Assembly: GCA_907163375.1 (NCBI GenBank)
Contig: CAJQUW010016937.1
Span: 62,001-126,000, forward strand
DNA from: Prostheceraeus crozeri
Taxonomy: Eukaryota; Platyhelminthes; Polycladida; Euryleptidae
DNA: 64,000 nucleotides
Reading direction: 5' to 3'
Shown here: positions 35,701-46,824 of the stretch, piece by piece
Position numbering within the stretch: the stretch's first letter is position 1
Layout: each line of letters begins with the position of its first letter
Position numbers and translations under genes: made by a program
Notes under the pieces: model-generated
The model's database searches: none
The model's input: only the letters and a program-made list of their open reading frames with translations
Told to the model about the DNA's origin: nothing

Positions 35701-36529
35701 ATTGTGAGTTAGCGGAAACATTTTTTTAATACAAAGATTTCTCAGAAAAATCCTCCCCTCCTCCTAATTTGAAGCCCCCTAATAACAAATCTGTAATCAG
35801 TAATGCAAAAAACGCCTTGCAAAGAAAGATATCCTCTATCTGGGTCCGCTGTGAAGTGCCCGGAACCACCTACTGGCATTAAAATTTCAAATTCTAATTT
35901 TTGCACAGAATCACTGCAATAGACATACCAAGAGAATGGAATTGCTTCACTGATCACGGTTTGCCGTCCGATTTCACGGGAGAATAAGTACTTGCCGAGA
36001 AAAATGGATTTTACAGTTTTCAAGGATTTCATCGGAATCTCAGAAAAAATCCAACCCTCTCCAGATCAGCCGAACCATCATTTATTACAGCACAATTCTA
36101 TTGCACCATCACAATGTGTAATTACCTCTTGTGCGCTCTCCTTCTCGGTGCATGCTGTTGTGCCTCTGAAGTCATTAGATGTTTGAAGAAGACGGTTTAC
36201 AAGTGTTCGTCCATCGGAACGCTGGTATCGCTAATTTCTCCATGTTTGTTGTTTGTAATTACGAGGTTAGTTAAAGAAAAACTTTCATGTTGTCCTAAAA
36301 AGGATTCAGAATCGCTTCATTGTTGAAAGATTGCAATGCTTTGTAGCTATTGTGCATATTAATTCATTTCGTATCAAAAAACATAAAGTCTTAGTAGGAT
36401 AACATTTTTCGGTTCCATGCTGTCAAATCTCTGCAGCGGATTGGTAATTCATTAGTTGCATAATATCCTGAGGTGATAAAAGATAAGAAACTTGCTAATA
36501 AGTGCGATTCTTGCATAATGAAAAAATCA

Positions 36530-37960
36530 CGTGTGTGAAGTTGGCGCAACCACTCAGCGCAACCATTTTTGTTTTTACTGTGCCACTCCCAAAAATCACA
36601 TAAACCACACAATTCGAGGTCGCTGATTATGTGCCACTACTCGGTTTCACGAAATTCAGCCTCCTTTGGCCAGAAAACGCAATTCAAATTTCAAATTGGT
36701 TGCGCTGTGAAGTTGGCGCAACCAAATTTGAAATCAAAATTACTCAGCACACAGGCAGTTATGCTTCACATAAATAGTACCAGCGGATGTGCCAGGTCAA
36801 CATTCATCAGAATCAATCAAACAAAAGCAGTCTTTCACCCGCTCTAAAAGAAAACATCAAACATCAAATCACATGACAAAGCTTATAATAAGATATTGCA
36901 CAACCCGCGCAACCATTTTTCATTTCGAGTGTGCCACTCCTGAAATGCATGTTTCTAGTACAATTTGGGGTCGCTGATTATGTGCCACGCATCAGTTTTA
37001 CTAAATTCGGCCTCCTTCACTCGAAAAACTCAATTCAAAGTTCAACTACATCACACAATAATTCCAGCGCAACCACTTTTCAAGTTGAAATTACTCTGCT
37101 CAAACGCCGTTTCACATCAAATAAATAGCACCATCGGGTGTGCCAGGTCAATATTCATCAGAATCGACCAAACACTCGAAATGAAAAATGGTTGCGCTGA
37201 CTCGAATTGATCTGAGCTTCAGCTCGATCATGTCTAGGCATATACATGGCAGGAAATCATGTGTTTTTGAAGGATGATATTTTCTGATTTAGCAAGTGAA
37301 TAGGTACGAGTGTTTGGTCGATTCTGATGAATATTGACCTGGCACACCCGATGGTGCTATTTATTTGATGTGAAACGGCGTTTGAGCAGAGTAATTTCAA
37401 CTTGAAAAGTGGTTGCGCTGGAATTATTGTGTGATGTAGTTGAACTTTGAATTGAGTTTTTCGAGTGAAGGAGGCCGAATTTAGTAAAACTGATGCGTGG
37501 CACATAATCAGCGACCCCAAATTGTACTAGAAACATGCATTTCAGGAGTGGCACACTCGAAATGAAAAATGGTTGCGCGGGTTGTGCAATATCTTATTAT
37601 AAGCTTTGTCATGTGATTTGATGTTTGATGTTTTCTTTTAGAGCGGGTGAAAGACTGCTTTTGTTTGATTGATTCTGATGAATGTTGACCTGGCACATCC
37701 GCTGGTACTATTTATGTGAAGCATAACTGCCTGTGTGCTGAGTAATTTTGATTTCAAATTTGGTTGCGCCAACTTCACAGCGCAACCAATTTGAAATTTG
37801 AATTGCGTTTTCTGGCCAAAGGAGGCTGAATTTCGTGAAACCGAGTAGTGGCACATAATCAGCGACCTCGAATTGTGTGGTTTATGTGATTTTTGGGAGT
37901 GGCACAGTAAAAACAAAAATGGTTGCGCTGAGTGGTTGCGCCAACTTCACACACGTGATT
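36530..37960. repeat. Inner palindrome with a variant end motif
   Basis: At 36,530 and its mirror near 37,955 a second end-like motif appears, ACGTGTGTGAAGTTGGCGCA, followed by ACCACTCAGCGCAACC. It is the outer end motif with GCGGAACC changed to GCGCAACC. GCGCAACCA blocks recur through this inner part as GCGGAACCA does outside. The inner palindrome looks like a related foldback element at the centre of the outer one. Confidence 0.75.
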
Positions 37961-38449
37961 TTTTCATTATGCAAGAATCGCACTTATTAGCAAGTTTCTT
38001 ATCTTTTATCACCTCAGGATATTATGCAACTAATGAATTACCAATCCGCTGCAGAGATTTGACAGCATGGAACCGAAAAATGTTATCCTACTAAGACTTT
38101 ATGTTTTTTGATACGAAATGAATTAATATGCACAATAGCTACAAAGCATTGCAATCTTTCAACAATGAAGCGATTCTGAATCCTTTTTAGGACAACATGA
38201 AAGTTTTTCTTTAACTAACCTCGTAATTACAAACAACAAACATGGAGAAATTAGCGATACCAGCGTTCCGATGGACGAACACTTGTAAACCGTCTTCTTC
38301 AAACATCTAATGACTTCAGAGGCACAACAGCATGCACCGAGAAGGAGAGCGCACAAGAGGTAATTACACATTGTGATGGTGCAATAGAATTGTGCTGTAA
38401 TAAATGATGGTTCGGCTGATCTGGAGAGGGTTGGATTTTTTCTGAGATT

Positions 38450-39485
38450 CCGATGAAATCCTTGAAAACTGTAAAATCCATTTTTCTCGGCAAGTACTTA
38501 TTCTCCCGTGAAATCGGACGGCAAACCGTGATCAGTGAAGCAATTCCATTCTCTTGGTATGTCTATTGCAGTGATTCTGTGCAAAAATTAGAATTTGAAA
38601 TTTTAATGCCAGTAGGTGGTTCCGGGCACTTCACAGCGGACCCAGATAGAGGAATATCTTTGCAATGCGGGCGAGTTTTGCAAATCTGATTACAGATTTG
38701 TGATTAGGAGCTTCAAATTAGTAGGAGAGGATGGATTTCGCTGAGAAATTCTTTGTATTGAAAAATGGTTCCGCTAACTTCACAATCAGCTTGCAGAAAA
38801 GTCCATGATAACCGTAAAATCCATTTTTCTCGGCAAGTACTTATTCTCCCGTGAAATCGGACGGCAAACCGTGATCAGTGAAGCAATTCCATTCTCTTGG
38901 TATGTCTATTGCAGTGATTCTGTGCAAAAATTAGAATTTGAAATTTTAATGCCAGTAGGTGGTTCCGGGCACTTCACAGCGGACCCAGATAGAGGAATAT
39001 CTTTGCAATGCGGGCGAGTTTTGCAAATCTGATTACAGATTTGTGATTAGGGGCTTCAAATTAGTAGGAGAGGATGGATTTCGCTGAGAAATTCTTTGTA
39101 TTGAAAAATGGTTCCGCTAACTTCACAATTAGCTTGCAGAAAAGTCCATGATAACCGTAAAATCCATTTTTCTCGGCAAGTACTTATTCTCCCGTGAAAT
39201 CGGACGGCAAAAACCGTGATCAGTGAAGCAATTCCATTCTCTTGGTATGTCTATTGCAGTGATTCTGTGCAAAAATTAGAATTTGAAATTTTAATGCCAG
39301 TAGGTGGTTCCGGGCACTTCACAGCGGACCCAGATAGAGGAATATCTTTGCAATGCGGGCGAGTTTTGCAAATCTGATTACAGATTTGTGATTAGGAGCT
39401 TCAAATTAGTAGGAGAGGATGGATTTCGCTGAGAAATTCTTTGTATTGAAAAATGGTTCCGCTAACTTCACAATCAGCTTGCAGA
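38450..39485. repeat. 343-bp tandem array in the right foldback arm
   Basis: Three inverted units of the array seen at 33,450-35,700. The unequal unit number in the two arms shows expansion or loss by unequal exchange after the palindrome formed. Confidence 0.92.
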
Positions 39486-39843
39486 AAAAATGAAATTCAG
39501 ATTTCCGGGTGAAATCTGCACTGTTTTGAAAGATGAGACACATATTCGTGATCAGCACAACAAAATTGATCGGGTAGTGACCAAAAGAAATTGATTTACT
39601 GCGTCAATCAGCGAGACTCAGCAATTGGTTCTGCTGGATGGTTCCGCTAACTTCACAGCGGGACCACTTTTATCTTTAAACTTGAATTTCTCAGAAGCGA
39701 CTGTGAATTTGTGAAATCTGAGCTCAGATTCGTAATCAGGAGACTGAAATTGACAAACTAGCAGCTGTTTCGAATAGAATTAAGCTATAATAAAAAATGG
39801 TTCCGCTGAGTGGTTCCGCTAGCTTCACACACGTGTCAACCTA

Positions 39844-40330
39844 AGGGTGCATGCTGTAGTTGATCCAAACTCTTTGACGTACTCCTTGTCTCCCATGATA
39901 TCCTTCCCTTCGCATAACTCGATGTGTAACACGATCTTGGAACGAGCATCACAAGTGGTTTTCAATTCATTACCGATTGGTCGAGGTTTTCTGATGATTT
40001 TCATTTTGCCCTTTAGGTCATGGTGAAATGACTTCACCATACTCTCGTCGACGCAGAGATAATCTCCAGCTATCACTGCTTCCTTGAGACGTTTGTTCAC
40101 TGCCTCCAAGAAATCAAGTATTTGTTGGTCTCTATTTTCATTTGATGAGAGCTGCAAGTACTTCATGATATCGCTTTCGTCTCATTATCTTACCATAATT
40201 TAATCCTTTGAATAGTCCGTTATCATCTTCTCTCCAGTACATTCGTCTTTCTGGCAGCTGATAAGACTCCATTGAGTAGAGAAGTCCGAAGAAATGGAAC
40301 AGCTGAGAATGTCAATTCTCGAAAAGTGTT
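39844..40330 (-). pseudogene. piggyBac-like transposase, N-terminal side and first catalytic Asp
   Basis: The frames read VTPDNQITLFEN, HSQLFHFFGLLYSMESYQLP, ERRMYWREDD, KYLQLSSNENRDQQ and CVDESMVKSFHHDLKGKMKI, followed by KPRPIGNELKT. These fit the piggyBac core: a GLLLxMGxxxLPxxxxYW helix pair, then the first catalytic Asp in (V/I)DESM, then KPxxxGxK. There is a stop near the start and one frame change near 40,165. The piece ends at the 9-bp duplication of the foldback element, past which the gene continues at 33,081. The far N-terminus probably lay beyond the 40,376 insert but is not recognisable. Confidence 0.82.
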
Positions 40331-40379
40331 ATCTGATTGTCCGGCGTGACGATTCGTGGATGGTATCATCACCTCCCCA

Positions 40380-40600
40380 GTAAACATGTGACGTCAGCGG
40401 GATGTCATGACGACGTCATTCCAGGATGGCCCACGTACGTCTTATTTGACAGTAAAAAAGACGTCACAGCGGAAGCATCACAGGACGTCAGTATGACATC
40501 CCGCCGGGACATCCCACGTACGTCACAGCGGAACTCTCACAGGACGTCAGTCTGACATCCCGCCGGGACATCCAACGTACGTCTTCAAAGTGCTCCTACG
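40380..40600. repeat. GACGTC-type subterminal repeats, left end
   Basis: Repeated GACATCCCGCCGGGACATCC and ACGTACGTC blocks; each is itself partly palindromic. The matching cluster at the other end is at 44,265-44,405. Confidence 0.75.
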
Positions 40601-41589
40601 AGACGTCCTAATGAGTCACTTGACATCGTGACAGACATCCCATTACCATACTTAAAACTAGTTTCAATCATTTACCCAATTATGAAGATAGCGAAAACAT
40701 TGGAATCATCTGTGTATAATTATATTTTTCTGTTTTTATACAAAAAGTATTTCTGTTTGCATACACGTTCCACTTGAGACAAAAGCAGACGCTGATAAAT
40801 CACGGATCCTTCTTCGATATTCCATTGATCTTTTGTAAGCACGACGTACCTGAAGCAAGAAACAGCAAAATTTTCATTAGATCACAAAAATTACATACAC
40901 ATAGGCATACATATACAACGCTCAAAAGAGAAATCACTATATTAGAATATCAATATCTAATATGATGAAATTGCTCATCAGAGGTATCGAAATGCATGCC
41001 TATTGAATTTGAGTCACCGTAGAGAAGATGCTTCGACATGTAGGCATATAGGGCCTACATTGAATATGAACAATATATAATTCTGTATAGTTCGTAAAAT
41101 ATAAAATTTCTTTCATTGACATGAGGCACAACTGATCCAAAATAAAAGTTTCTTCATGCTTGTTGCCTAAAATCTAGAGGCTATCGAAGCTAAATTATAA
41201 ATTGAAGACATAATTAGAAACTAAAATTTAGAAAACATACATTTTAAAATTCACATTGTCATTATATTTTGAATGCATGCAATGCTCTGCATCTGGACAG
41301 GGACACAATTTTTGATATATTTTTGATTTTTGACCATCTTCGGATATTTATCGCCTGTAAAATTAGATCATGAATTTTAACATGATTTTGCATTCATACT
41401 GTACAACCCAATAAAATTTGACATTCATATGATGAGAGAATTCCTTGTTTAGATAGTATTTCCTCTGTTTTTCAAGCAAATGCGGGACAAGCGACCACCA
41501 TCTTCCGGCTATAGGCTAATTTATTTACACACAATTAATTGCACAATCATGATAAAATTAATCATCATAATCATCAATAAATAAAAAAA

Positions 41590-41895
41590 AGCCACTAGAT
41601 TTATTTTGATAAAATTAAAAACTAATTCTTGCACAATGTCTTTCGCCCAATCATATTCAAGTGCAAACGTGGACTGAATATAAAATACAAAATCTAGAAT
41701 CATATAAGCATACTTCTGCAGTAATATATCTATGAACAATCCTTTTGTTCATAGATTCATTGCTGTAGAAGTATGATTTCAGATTTTGTATTTTATATTC
41801 AATCCTGCATGTTTGCACTTGAATAAGAATGGACGAAATGCATTGTGCAAGAATTAGTTTTTAATTTTATCAAAATGAATTTAGTGGCTTTAGTT
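41590..41895. repeat. Long imperfect hairpin (foldback)
   Basis: Arms of about 148 bases (GCCACTAGATTTATTTTGAT outermost, GTTCATAGAT innermost) face each other around a spacer of a few bases near 41,740. They match at perhaps 85%, with small indels. It could be an inserted MITE within the 4-kb element. Confidence 0.8.
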
Positions 41896-42599
41896 ATAAA
41901 CTGAGTAAAGGGTAATCATTTTTTAGACATCATAATTATCATCAAATAATAAACGTTTTGTTCTATTTACAACATAATACAAACATAACGTTTTATTATA
42001 ATTAAATCGAATACAGGCCTATTTTATGTAGCCCAGAATGTGTTCCTAACCTTACAAATATGCAAATTATAATATTGTCATGTTTGCAACCATTTCATAA
42101 AAATCCAGGCTAGCAAAAAATACATTGCATCCAATACATTCATGAGAAAAGCAAATTATTTATTCATTCATTTTCGCAATAATTGATAACTTTCAACAAA
42201 ATAAGCTTATTTGAATATTATTCAACAAAACTTATGTATGTGCACGCATTACGAGATTGCAAACTGATATGTGTGACGTACAATCGTCCAATTATTCAAA
42301 TATACAGTAGAATCATAATCATTATCTAGATTTGCTTAATAAGCTTATACCTGTACCTTACATTATTACATTGTTACAGTACATTTAAATTATTCACTTA
42401 CGTAAAAAAATCAATGCACAATCACAACATTTTGATCGTCAAAATGGTTGCCTATGCATTGTCATTTATAATCCTATGGTACAAACTTCAGTATTTTGCA
42501 GAAAACTTTAAGTATTATATTGATGATCACACAACAGTTCAATAACAGGAAGATGAAAATGTTCGAATAGCAGCGTTCCTTTTTAAGCATGGCAAAATG

Positions 42600-43665
42600 T
42601 ATGTAAAGCCTCTAATTATGGTAAATTATCTTCGGCGGGAGGAACTAATCTGATTCCAATTCGAGAGCCACGAAATTTGAAACAAATTAATTGATATCAG
42701 ATGATGCCATGTTTTATAGACAATTAAAATATTTTTTCTTTTATTTTTGCGATTTCATGAATTAGCTTCAACATTTATAATAATTTCGTGAAAATAGACT
42801 TATAACTAATCCAGTGCGTAGTTAATTCACTTAAACTTAATAAGAAGTGAAAAGAGTAGACATCTCACCTGAAAACTCCGGCAATTGATGATATCAATCA
42901 TTTTGTTGTACTGCATTAGACTATTTTCTTGTCAGAGATCACGAGATGAAATTCGAAGCCAATTGGTTTTCAGCGACTAATGTAGGAGATAAAGTCAAGT
43001 CACTAAATATGAGGTGAACCAAATCGCAAGATGTTTTGTAAGATGATAAAGGCAAAAGCTTAGTCGTCAACTGCTGGTCTGCAACTTGAAAATAGAAATA
43101 AATGATCTGTGAATTGATTGTGGAGGTCGAATATGGGTGGTGGATTTAAGTTCCTCCAAATGTCGAAAGGAAAGGTGCTCGAGGCGTCGTTTAAGAAAGT
43201 TTGGTCTAAATCGTAGACTTATCACTAAACCGTATCGCAAAACATGAATCACGTTCGATGCGCAGTGCGAGTAACATGAATGAAATGAAGGACTGCTTGT
43301 ACGTTTCCTCTCGCTGTCATGTGATTATCGATAGTGACGTGTTGATTGAAGGTCATTCGCCCAGGCGGTAGTAGGGAAATAATCTGTGCGCAGTTCTCCT
43401 CTATTCAGAAATGAAATACGAGGGCTGCACTTAATGACGTGACCGCCAACGCTGGGATGCTTTTAAATCATCGAAAGACAGACTCATTCCATGCATCGAG
43501 TACGGGCACGAATGAATCCGAAAAAGAGATCCGTTGAATTATGATATTGAAGTATTGCAATTGTATTCTATTCCAACTGCAATCGCAATATTGGGATTCA
43601 TCAAATGCCATGCGATAAACATGAATCCTAGTAATAAGAAATGCATGGGTAGAAATTAGTGATGA
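42600..43665. repeat. 1.06-kb block shared with 46,825-47,885 (inverted)
   Basis: By eye the two blocks match at about 80% with small gaps, from AAGCCTCTAATTATGRTAAA at one end to AAGAAATGCATGGG at the other. The other copy lies in a different transposon (46,092-49,345). A 50-60-residue frame (RPNFLKRRL...FGHLEELK) is partly kept in both, but stops and gaps make a gene uncertain. Confidence 0.75.
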
Positions 43666-43689
43666 ATTTTTACATTATGTTGTTATCGA

Positions 43690-44130
43690 AGATACATCGA
43701 TTTTAGATAAAAACAAAGCAGAAAACAGATTGATGGGAGAATAATAAATAGAAGAAGAAAAAGAAGAGCTGATAAGGAAACAGAAGAATAAAAGGAAGAT
43801 AAATGAGAGAAATGAGGAGACAGAGTAGAGGAGGAAGAATGAGAAATCAAGAGAAAGGAGAGGAGGAAAAAGAGAAGTGAGAAGAGATATTGAAGAAGAA
43901 GAGAAATGATGAATTGGAACAAGAGAAGAAAATGAAGAGAAGTGGGGAGAAATAGAAGATGAGGAAGAAAAGAATTAAGTTGAGAGATTAATAGAAATTG
44001 GGAGAAAGAGAAGAGGAAGAAGAAGAGAAATTATGAATGAGATCTAATGCTATGACAGAGAATCATTATCAGAAGAAAAAGTATCAAGAAAAGCGAGGAG
44101 ATTGATAAAGTGAGTGAGAGATCGAGAGTT
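43690..44130. repeat. Purine-rich (GAAGAA/GAGAGG) tract
   Basis: More than 400 bases almost free of C on the + strand, built from GAAGAA, GAGGA and GAAA. The Leu/Ser/Phe-rich frame on the - strand is a by-product of composition. Confidence 0.8.
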
Positions 44131-44411
44131 CGAGAATGGAAATTAAAAAAGACAGTCCCAAAACTTAGTGCAATTAAGTGGAATTTATTCATCATAGCGT
44201 AAACGTTATAATTTCATGACTCATCGTGGTTGTGGCTCATTGATCATGTTTGTGGTCACACTTTGGATGTCACAGTGACGTCATATACAGGCGGTCATTC
44301 TGACGTCTTTGATGGGAGGTCACTGCGACATCCCGTTCTGGTCATAGACGTCTCCAGACGCATGATGACGTCAATGGGACGTCGCAATGACGTCACAATG
44401 TTTACTGGGTC

Positions 44412-45251
44412 TCTCATGTAGACTTGAGGAAGAAAGTGAAGAAAGAAGTCTATAGTTCAGCGAAGTCCGAAAGGGAATCCATATTCAGCCCCATAATAAG
44501 AAAACTACCTACGTAGGTACAATACTTAGTAACCTTTGACCCTTCGGAACTCAGATGAGAAATATAGGTACATGCAAATCCAGCTGTCCTAAATGCAAAG
44601 TTGTATCGCAGAATTTTATTTTTTAGATAAAAGTCATCTCAGTGAGCCATCTTCAGAAAAAAATGCGAAGCAAATTTAATTTTCGTATGAAAAGAGGCAG
44701 GAAAAATATTCAAAGCTCGATTATAGCGAGGTATGAATTAGCTTTAGGTAAAGAAATGGCTTCATTATTTATTATTGGTATATCATCGATGTTCTTATAT
44801 TGAAAAGCAAGCTGACTACGGCTAGTAAGAAATATATCTTGACTAGATACCAATACATAGAAAATTACCTACATGTAGGTACTTTTCTACCGGTCTTCAG
44901 ATAAATGTCATGGATTCAATATACTATGTATTCGTTAAATATTACAAATGTAGGTCAGGAATACAGTAAATTTCATCAGTACAGTAATAAAGTCACCTTC
45001 TTCAATGCTCACTTTTTCACAAATACACAAAACATCTAATTTTAGAATATTTTTCCTCGGAAAAATTAAAAGTGCTATTTTTGAAATAAGATTGCTCGGC
45101 AAATATTTATTCAATAACCAAGAAATTGTAACATACGTTTTTTGGGTGTATTCTCATTTTGGAACTCACTTCATTTGCATAAAAGACGCATAGTTTAAGA
45201 ATGAAAGCCTTTTGAAAAGCAGTTAGAAAAGTACCTACATGTAGGTCACTT
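44412..45251. other. Right non-coding end of the piggyBac-like element
   Basis: AT-rich, no gene. It holds three ACCTACRTGTAGGT palindromes (about 44,508, 44,868 and 45,230) that match those near the other end of the element. Confidence 0.6.
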
Positions 45252-46824
45252 CTTGGTCAAATTATCAATAACGCCCAGTCGTGCAAATTCGAGTGGCTTG
45301 CGCGCCAGACAACTGATCTAAATCAGACGCAACAGTAAACTTTCAAATGAGTAGGGGGTAATGCGTTTTTCTAATTAGACTTCACAATATGCTTTCATAT
45401 GATTCAGTATTGGCCGAAATTTTGAGACGTTTGTCATACATGTATCGCCCACTCGTACACGTAATTAGAAAGTAAAGCTCAGACTGTTTTGAAATGATTT
45501 CTTTTTTGGTTTACAAAAAAATCGAAATCGGAAAAAAAATCGAAATTTTTCTGAAAAATCGAAATTAAATCGATCGTTGGGGAAAATAAAACATCGCCGC
45601 ACCCTAGTAAATATGGTAATTAAGCTGCTATTATCCGTACTGCTTTGTAACCATGAGCCACAATAGCGATAATAAGTGTATACCGAGGAATGAAGTACGT
45701 TAGTAGTAAGTAAAACTACACTTCTGGACCGCGCAAGATGGCCGCCATCGAAGAATTTTCGCTGACGTCCCCCCCTCTGGAACGACAGAGGTTGTGGTCT
45801 GTCGTGGTGTGCCGGCCAGGTTGGACCACGTTCAAAAAATGTTCGCTGACGTCCCCCCCCCCTCGAAAACGACAGAGTGTGAGACTCGGGTGTGTTGGTC
45901 TCGTGTGGGTTGACGTGGCCGACCGCCTAGGTTGACGTGGGCGACCGTCTAGGTTGTCGTGGTGGAATGGTGAAACGGACTTTAGATTCGTGATCAGCGT
46001 AAAATTCTGCATCGGTATGGTGAATTTGAAGTCAGTCGGCGAGAAAAAATGTTTCTTCAAAATTTTGACAGAGTTAAAATGTTGGACGTTTCCCCTACAA
46101 CATTGAACCGTTTCCGTTATGTTTCAAATTAGTCTCAATACGTCTCATTATGTTCCCCAGACACAAAATGTCGGGTTGAGAGTTTTAAGAAAGGTATAGT
46201 ATAATCTAAGTAAAATCAGACCATATTGAATGATCATTTATTAGTTATTGATCTTTTAACTGATGTATCGAAGTATAATGATTATTCGTCTCTTTTTCGT
46301 TCCCCCACGTCTCGATAAGTTTCATTTCATTCACCATCATCCAACACCTTGTTGATATTTAATGTGAGGTTTTTCATAATCAGAAGACCACATATTATGA
46401 TAAGATTCACATTAAATTAAGCTCATTACTCTAGTTTGTCTGACACGTAATGAGACGAATTGAGACTTATTGAAACGTTTGTTTTATAAGTTTCAATTGG
46501 TCTCAATTTGTTTCATGCGAAACTTTAACTTTAAAATGAGGCATGCCTGAATTATCGTATAAATTTGTCGTAATTCCTTTTCAAAAAAATCTGATACGAT
46601 TTGATAATGAATTTGGAATATATGGAATTCATTTACGATTCGTTCCTTCACAATTTGATATATACTGCATTATCAATGTTGATCTATTAAATTGTCGTGA
46701 CTTTGGTTGCTGGACACGTCAAAAACTTCGGAAGTCTGCTTTACACTCAATTTGAATACGCAAAAATTTTACAGCATATACTATGTTCATGGAGTTCTAT
46801 ATGTAGTCTATATATGATTTAAAA

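Larger units (their letters stand above)
33091..39834. mobile_element. 6.7-kb foldback (FB-like) element with 9-bp duplication
   Basis: The whole element is an inverted repeat. The ends ACGTGTGTGAAG continue as YTAGCGGAACCACTCAGCGG, and are flanked by a perfect 9-bp duplication GTCAACCTA (33,082-33,090 and 39,835-39,843) in the piggyBac-like gene. Each arm holds unique outer sequence, then an array of a 343-bp repeat (about six to seven units on the left, three on the right), then an inner arm of at least 1.3 kb that looks identical on both sides. A loop of about 130 bases lies at 37,179-37,307. No transposase is encoded, so it is non-autonomous. Long tandem-repeat-bearing arms and a 9-bp duplication are the hallmark of Drosophila FB-type and Mutator-like foldback elements. 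Confidence 0.88.
40376..44409. mobile_element. 4-kb DNA transposon with CCCAGTAAACA ends and GACGTC repeats
   Basis: Inverted ends: CCCAGTAAACATGTGACGTC from 40,376, and the complement of CCCAGTAAACATTGTGACGT ending at 44,409. The 2-bp duplication is TC (40,374-40,375 and 44,410-44,411). The outer 200 bp at each end are full of GACGTC, TGACGTCA and GGGATGTC motifs. The interior is AT-rich with no transposase: a 300-bp hairpin (41,590-41,895), a 1.06-kb block shared in inverted orientation with 46,825-47,885, and a purine-rich run (43,690-44,130). It is probably non-autonomous; the superfamily is unclear. Confidence 0.78.
18542..45267 (-). mobile_element. piggyBac-like transposon with ATAA duplication, split by three further elements
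   Basis: The inverted ends TGATAATTTGACCAAG (18,542-18,557 and complement at 45,252-45,267) are flanked by ATAA (18,538-18,541 and 45,268-45,271). Restoring the hAT gene with one ATAA gives the conserved hAT codons GNTIT, so the ATAA is a true 4-bp duplication. Both end regions hold the palindrome ACCTACATGTAGGT several times (18,564-18,590, 20,358, 20,706; 44,508, 44,868, 45,230). A piggyBac-family transposase lies on the - strand in pieces at 40,330-39,844, 33,081-32,709, 21,656-21,293 and 21,232-21,058. The inserts at 21,657-32,708, 33,091-39,834 and 40,376-44,409 account for 21.8 kb, leaving a 4.9-kb element, a normal size for this superfamily. The usual piggyBac target is TTAA, so ATAA is unusual. 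Confidence 0.8.
14018..45321 (+). pseudogene. hAT transposase, RNase H-like and dimerisation domains (interrupted)
   Basis: The main part runs 14,018-15,595 (about 526 residues). It shows the first catalytic Asp in TLDFYD (about 14,335), the second in TDNASN (about 14,563), the zinc-like CMAHTLQLC motif, PTRWNSSF, and the EWELLETLTSLLAPFEE stretch before the last acidic residue. The conserved dimerisation motif SERLGGV is cut at a TA by the pogo element. A few codons resume at 18,526-18,541 (TGNTI) and are cut again by the piggyBac-like element. The end, TPSRANSSGLRARQLI, lies at 45,272-45,318, with TAA at 45,319-45,321. Removing both inserts and one copy of each duplication gives the continuous hAT C-terminal pattern SER...GNTIT...R...L. 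No intact copy of the gene is left here. Confidence 0.85.
13256..45606 (+). mobile_element. hAT transposon, split by two nested insertions
   Basis: The ends carry a 14-bp perfect terminal inverted repeat TAGGGTGCGGCGAT (13,256-13,269 and its complement ending at 45,606). They are flanked by a perfect 8-bp target duplication GTAAATAT (13,248-13,255 and 45,607-45,614). TAGGG-type ends and 8-bp duplications define the hAT superfamily. Inside is a BED-zinc-finger/RNase H-like transposase on the + strand. Two elements interrupt it near the 3' end of the transposase: a pogo element at 15,596-18,523 and a piggyBac-like element at 18,542-45,267. Without them the hAT would be about 2.7 kb. It spans half of this window and encloses every other transposon between 15 and 45 kb. 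Confidence 0.92.

Noticed and set aside
33493-39032. Repeated 75-96-residue frames in both foldback arms
   Set aside because: They are the same 343-bp repeat read on both sides of a palindrome; the frame shows no domain and is not needed to explain the element.
40337-40555. 72-residue frame rich in TSQRD repeats
   Set aside because: It reads through the GACGTC subterminal repeats across a transposon boundary.
43683-43922. Leu/Ser/Phe-rich membrane-like protein on the - strand
   Set aside because: A translation of a purine-rich low-complexity tract.
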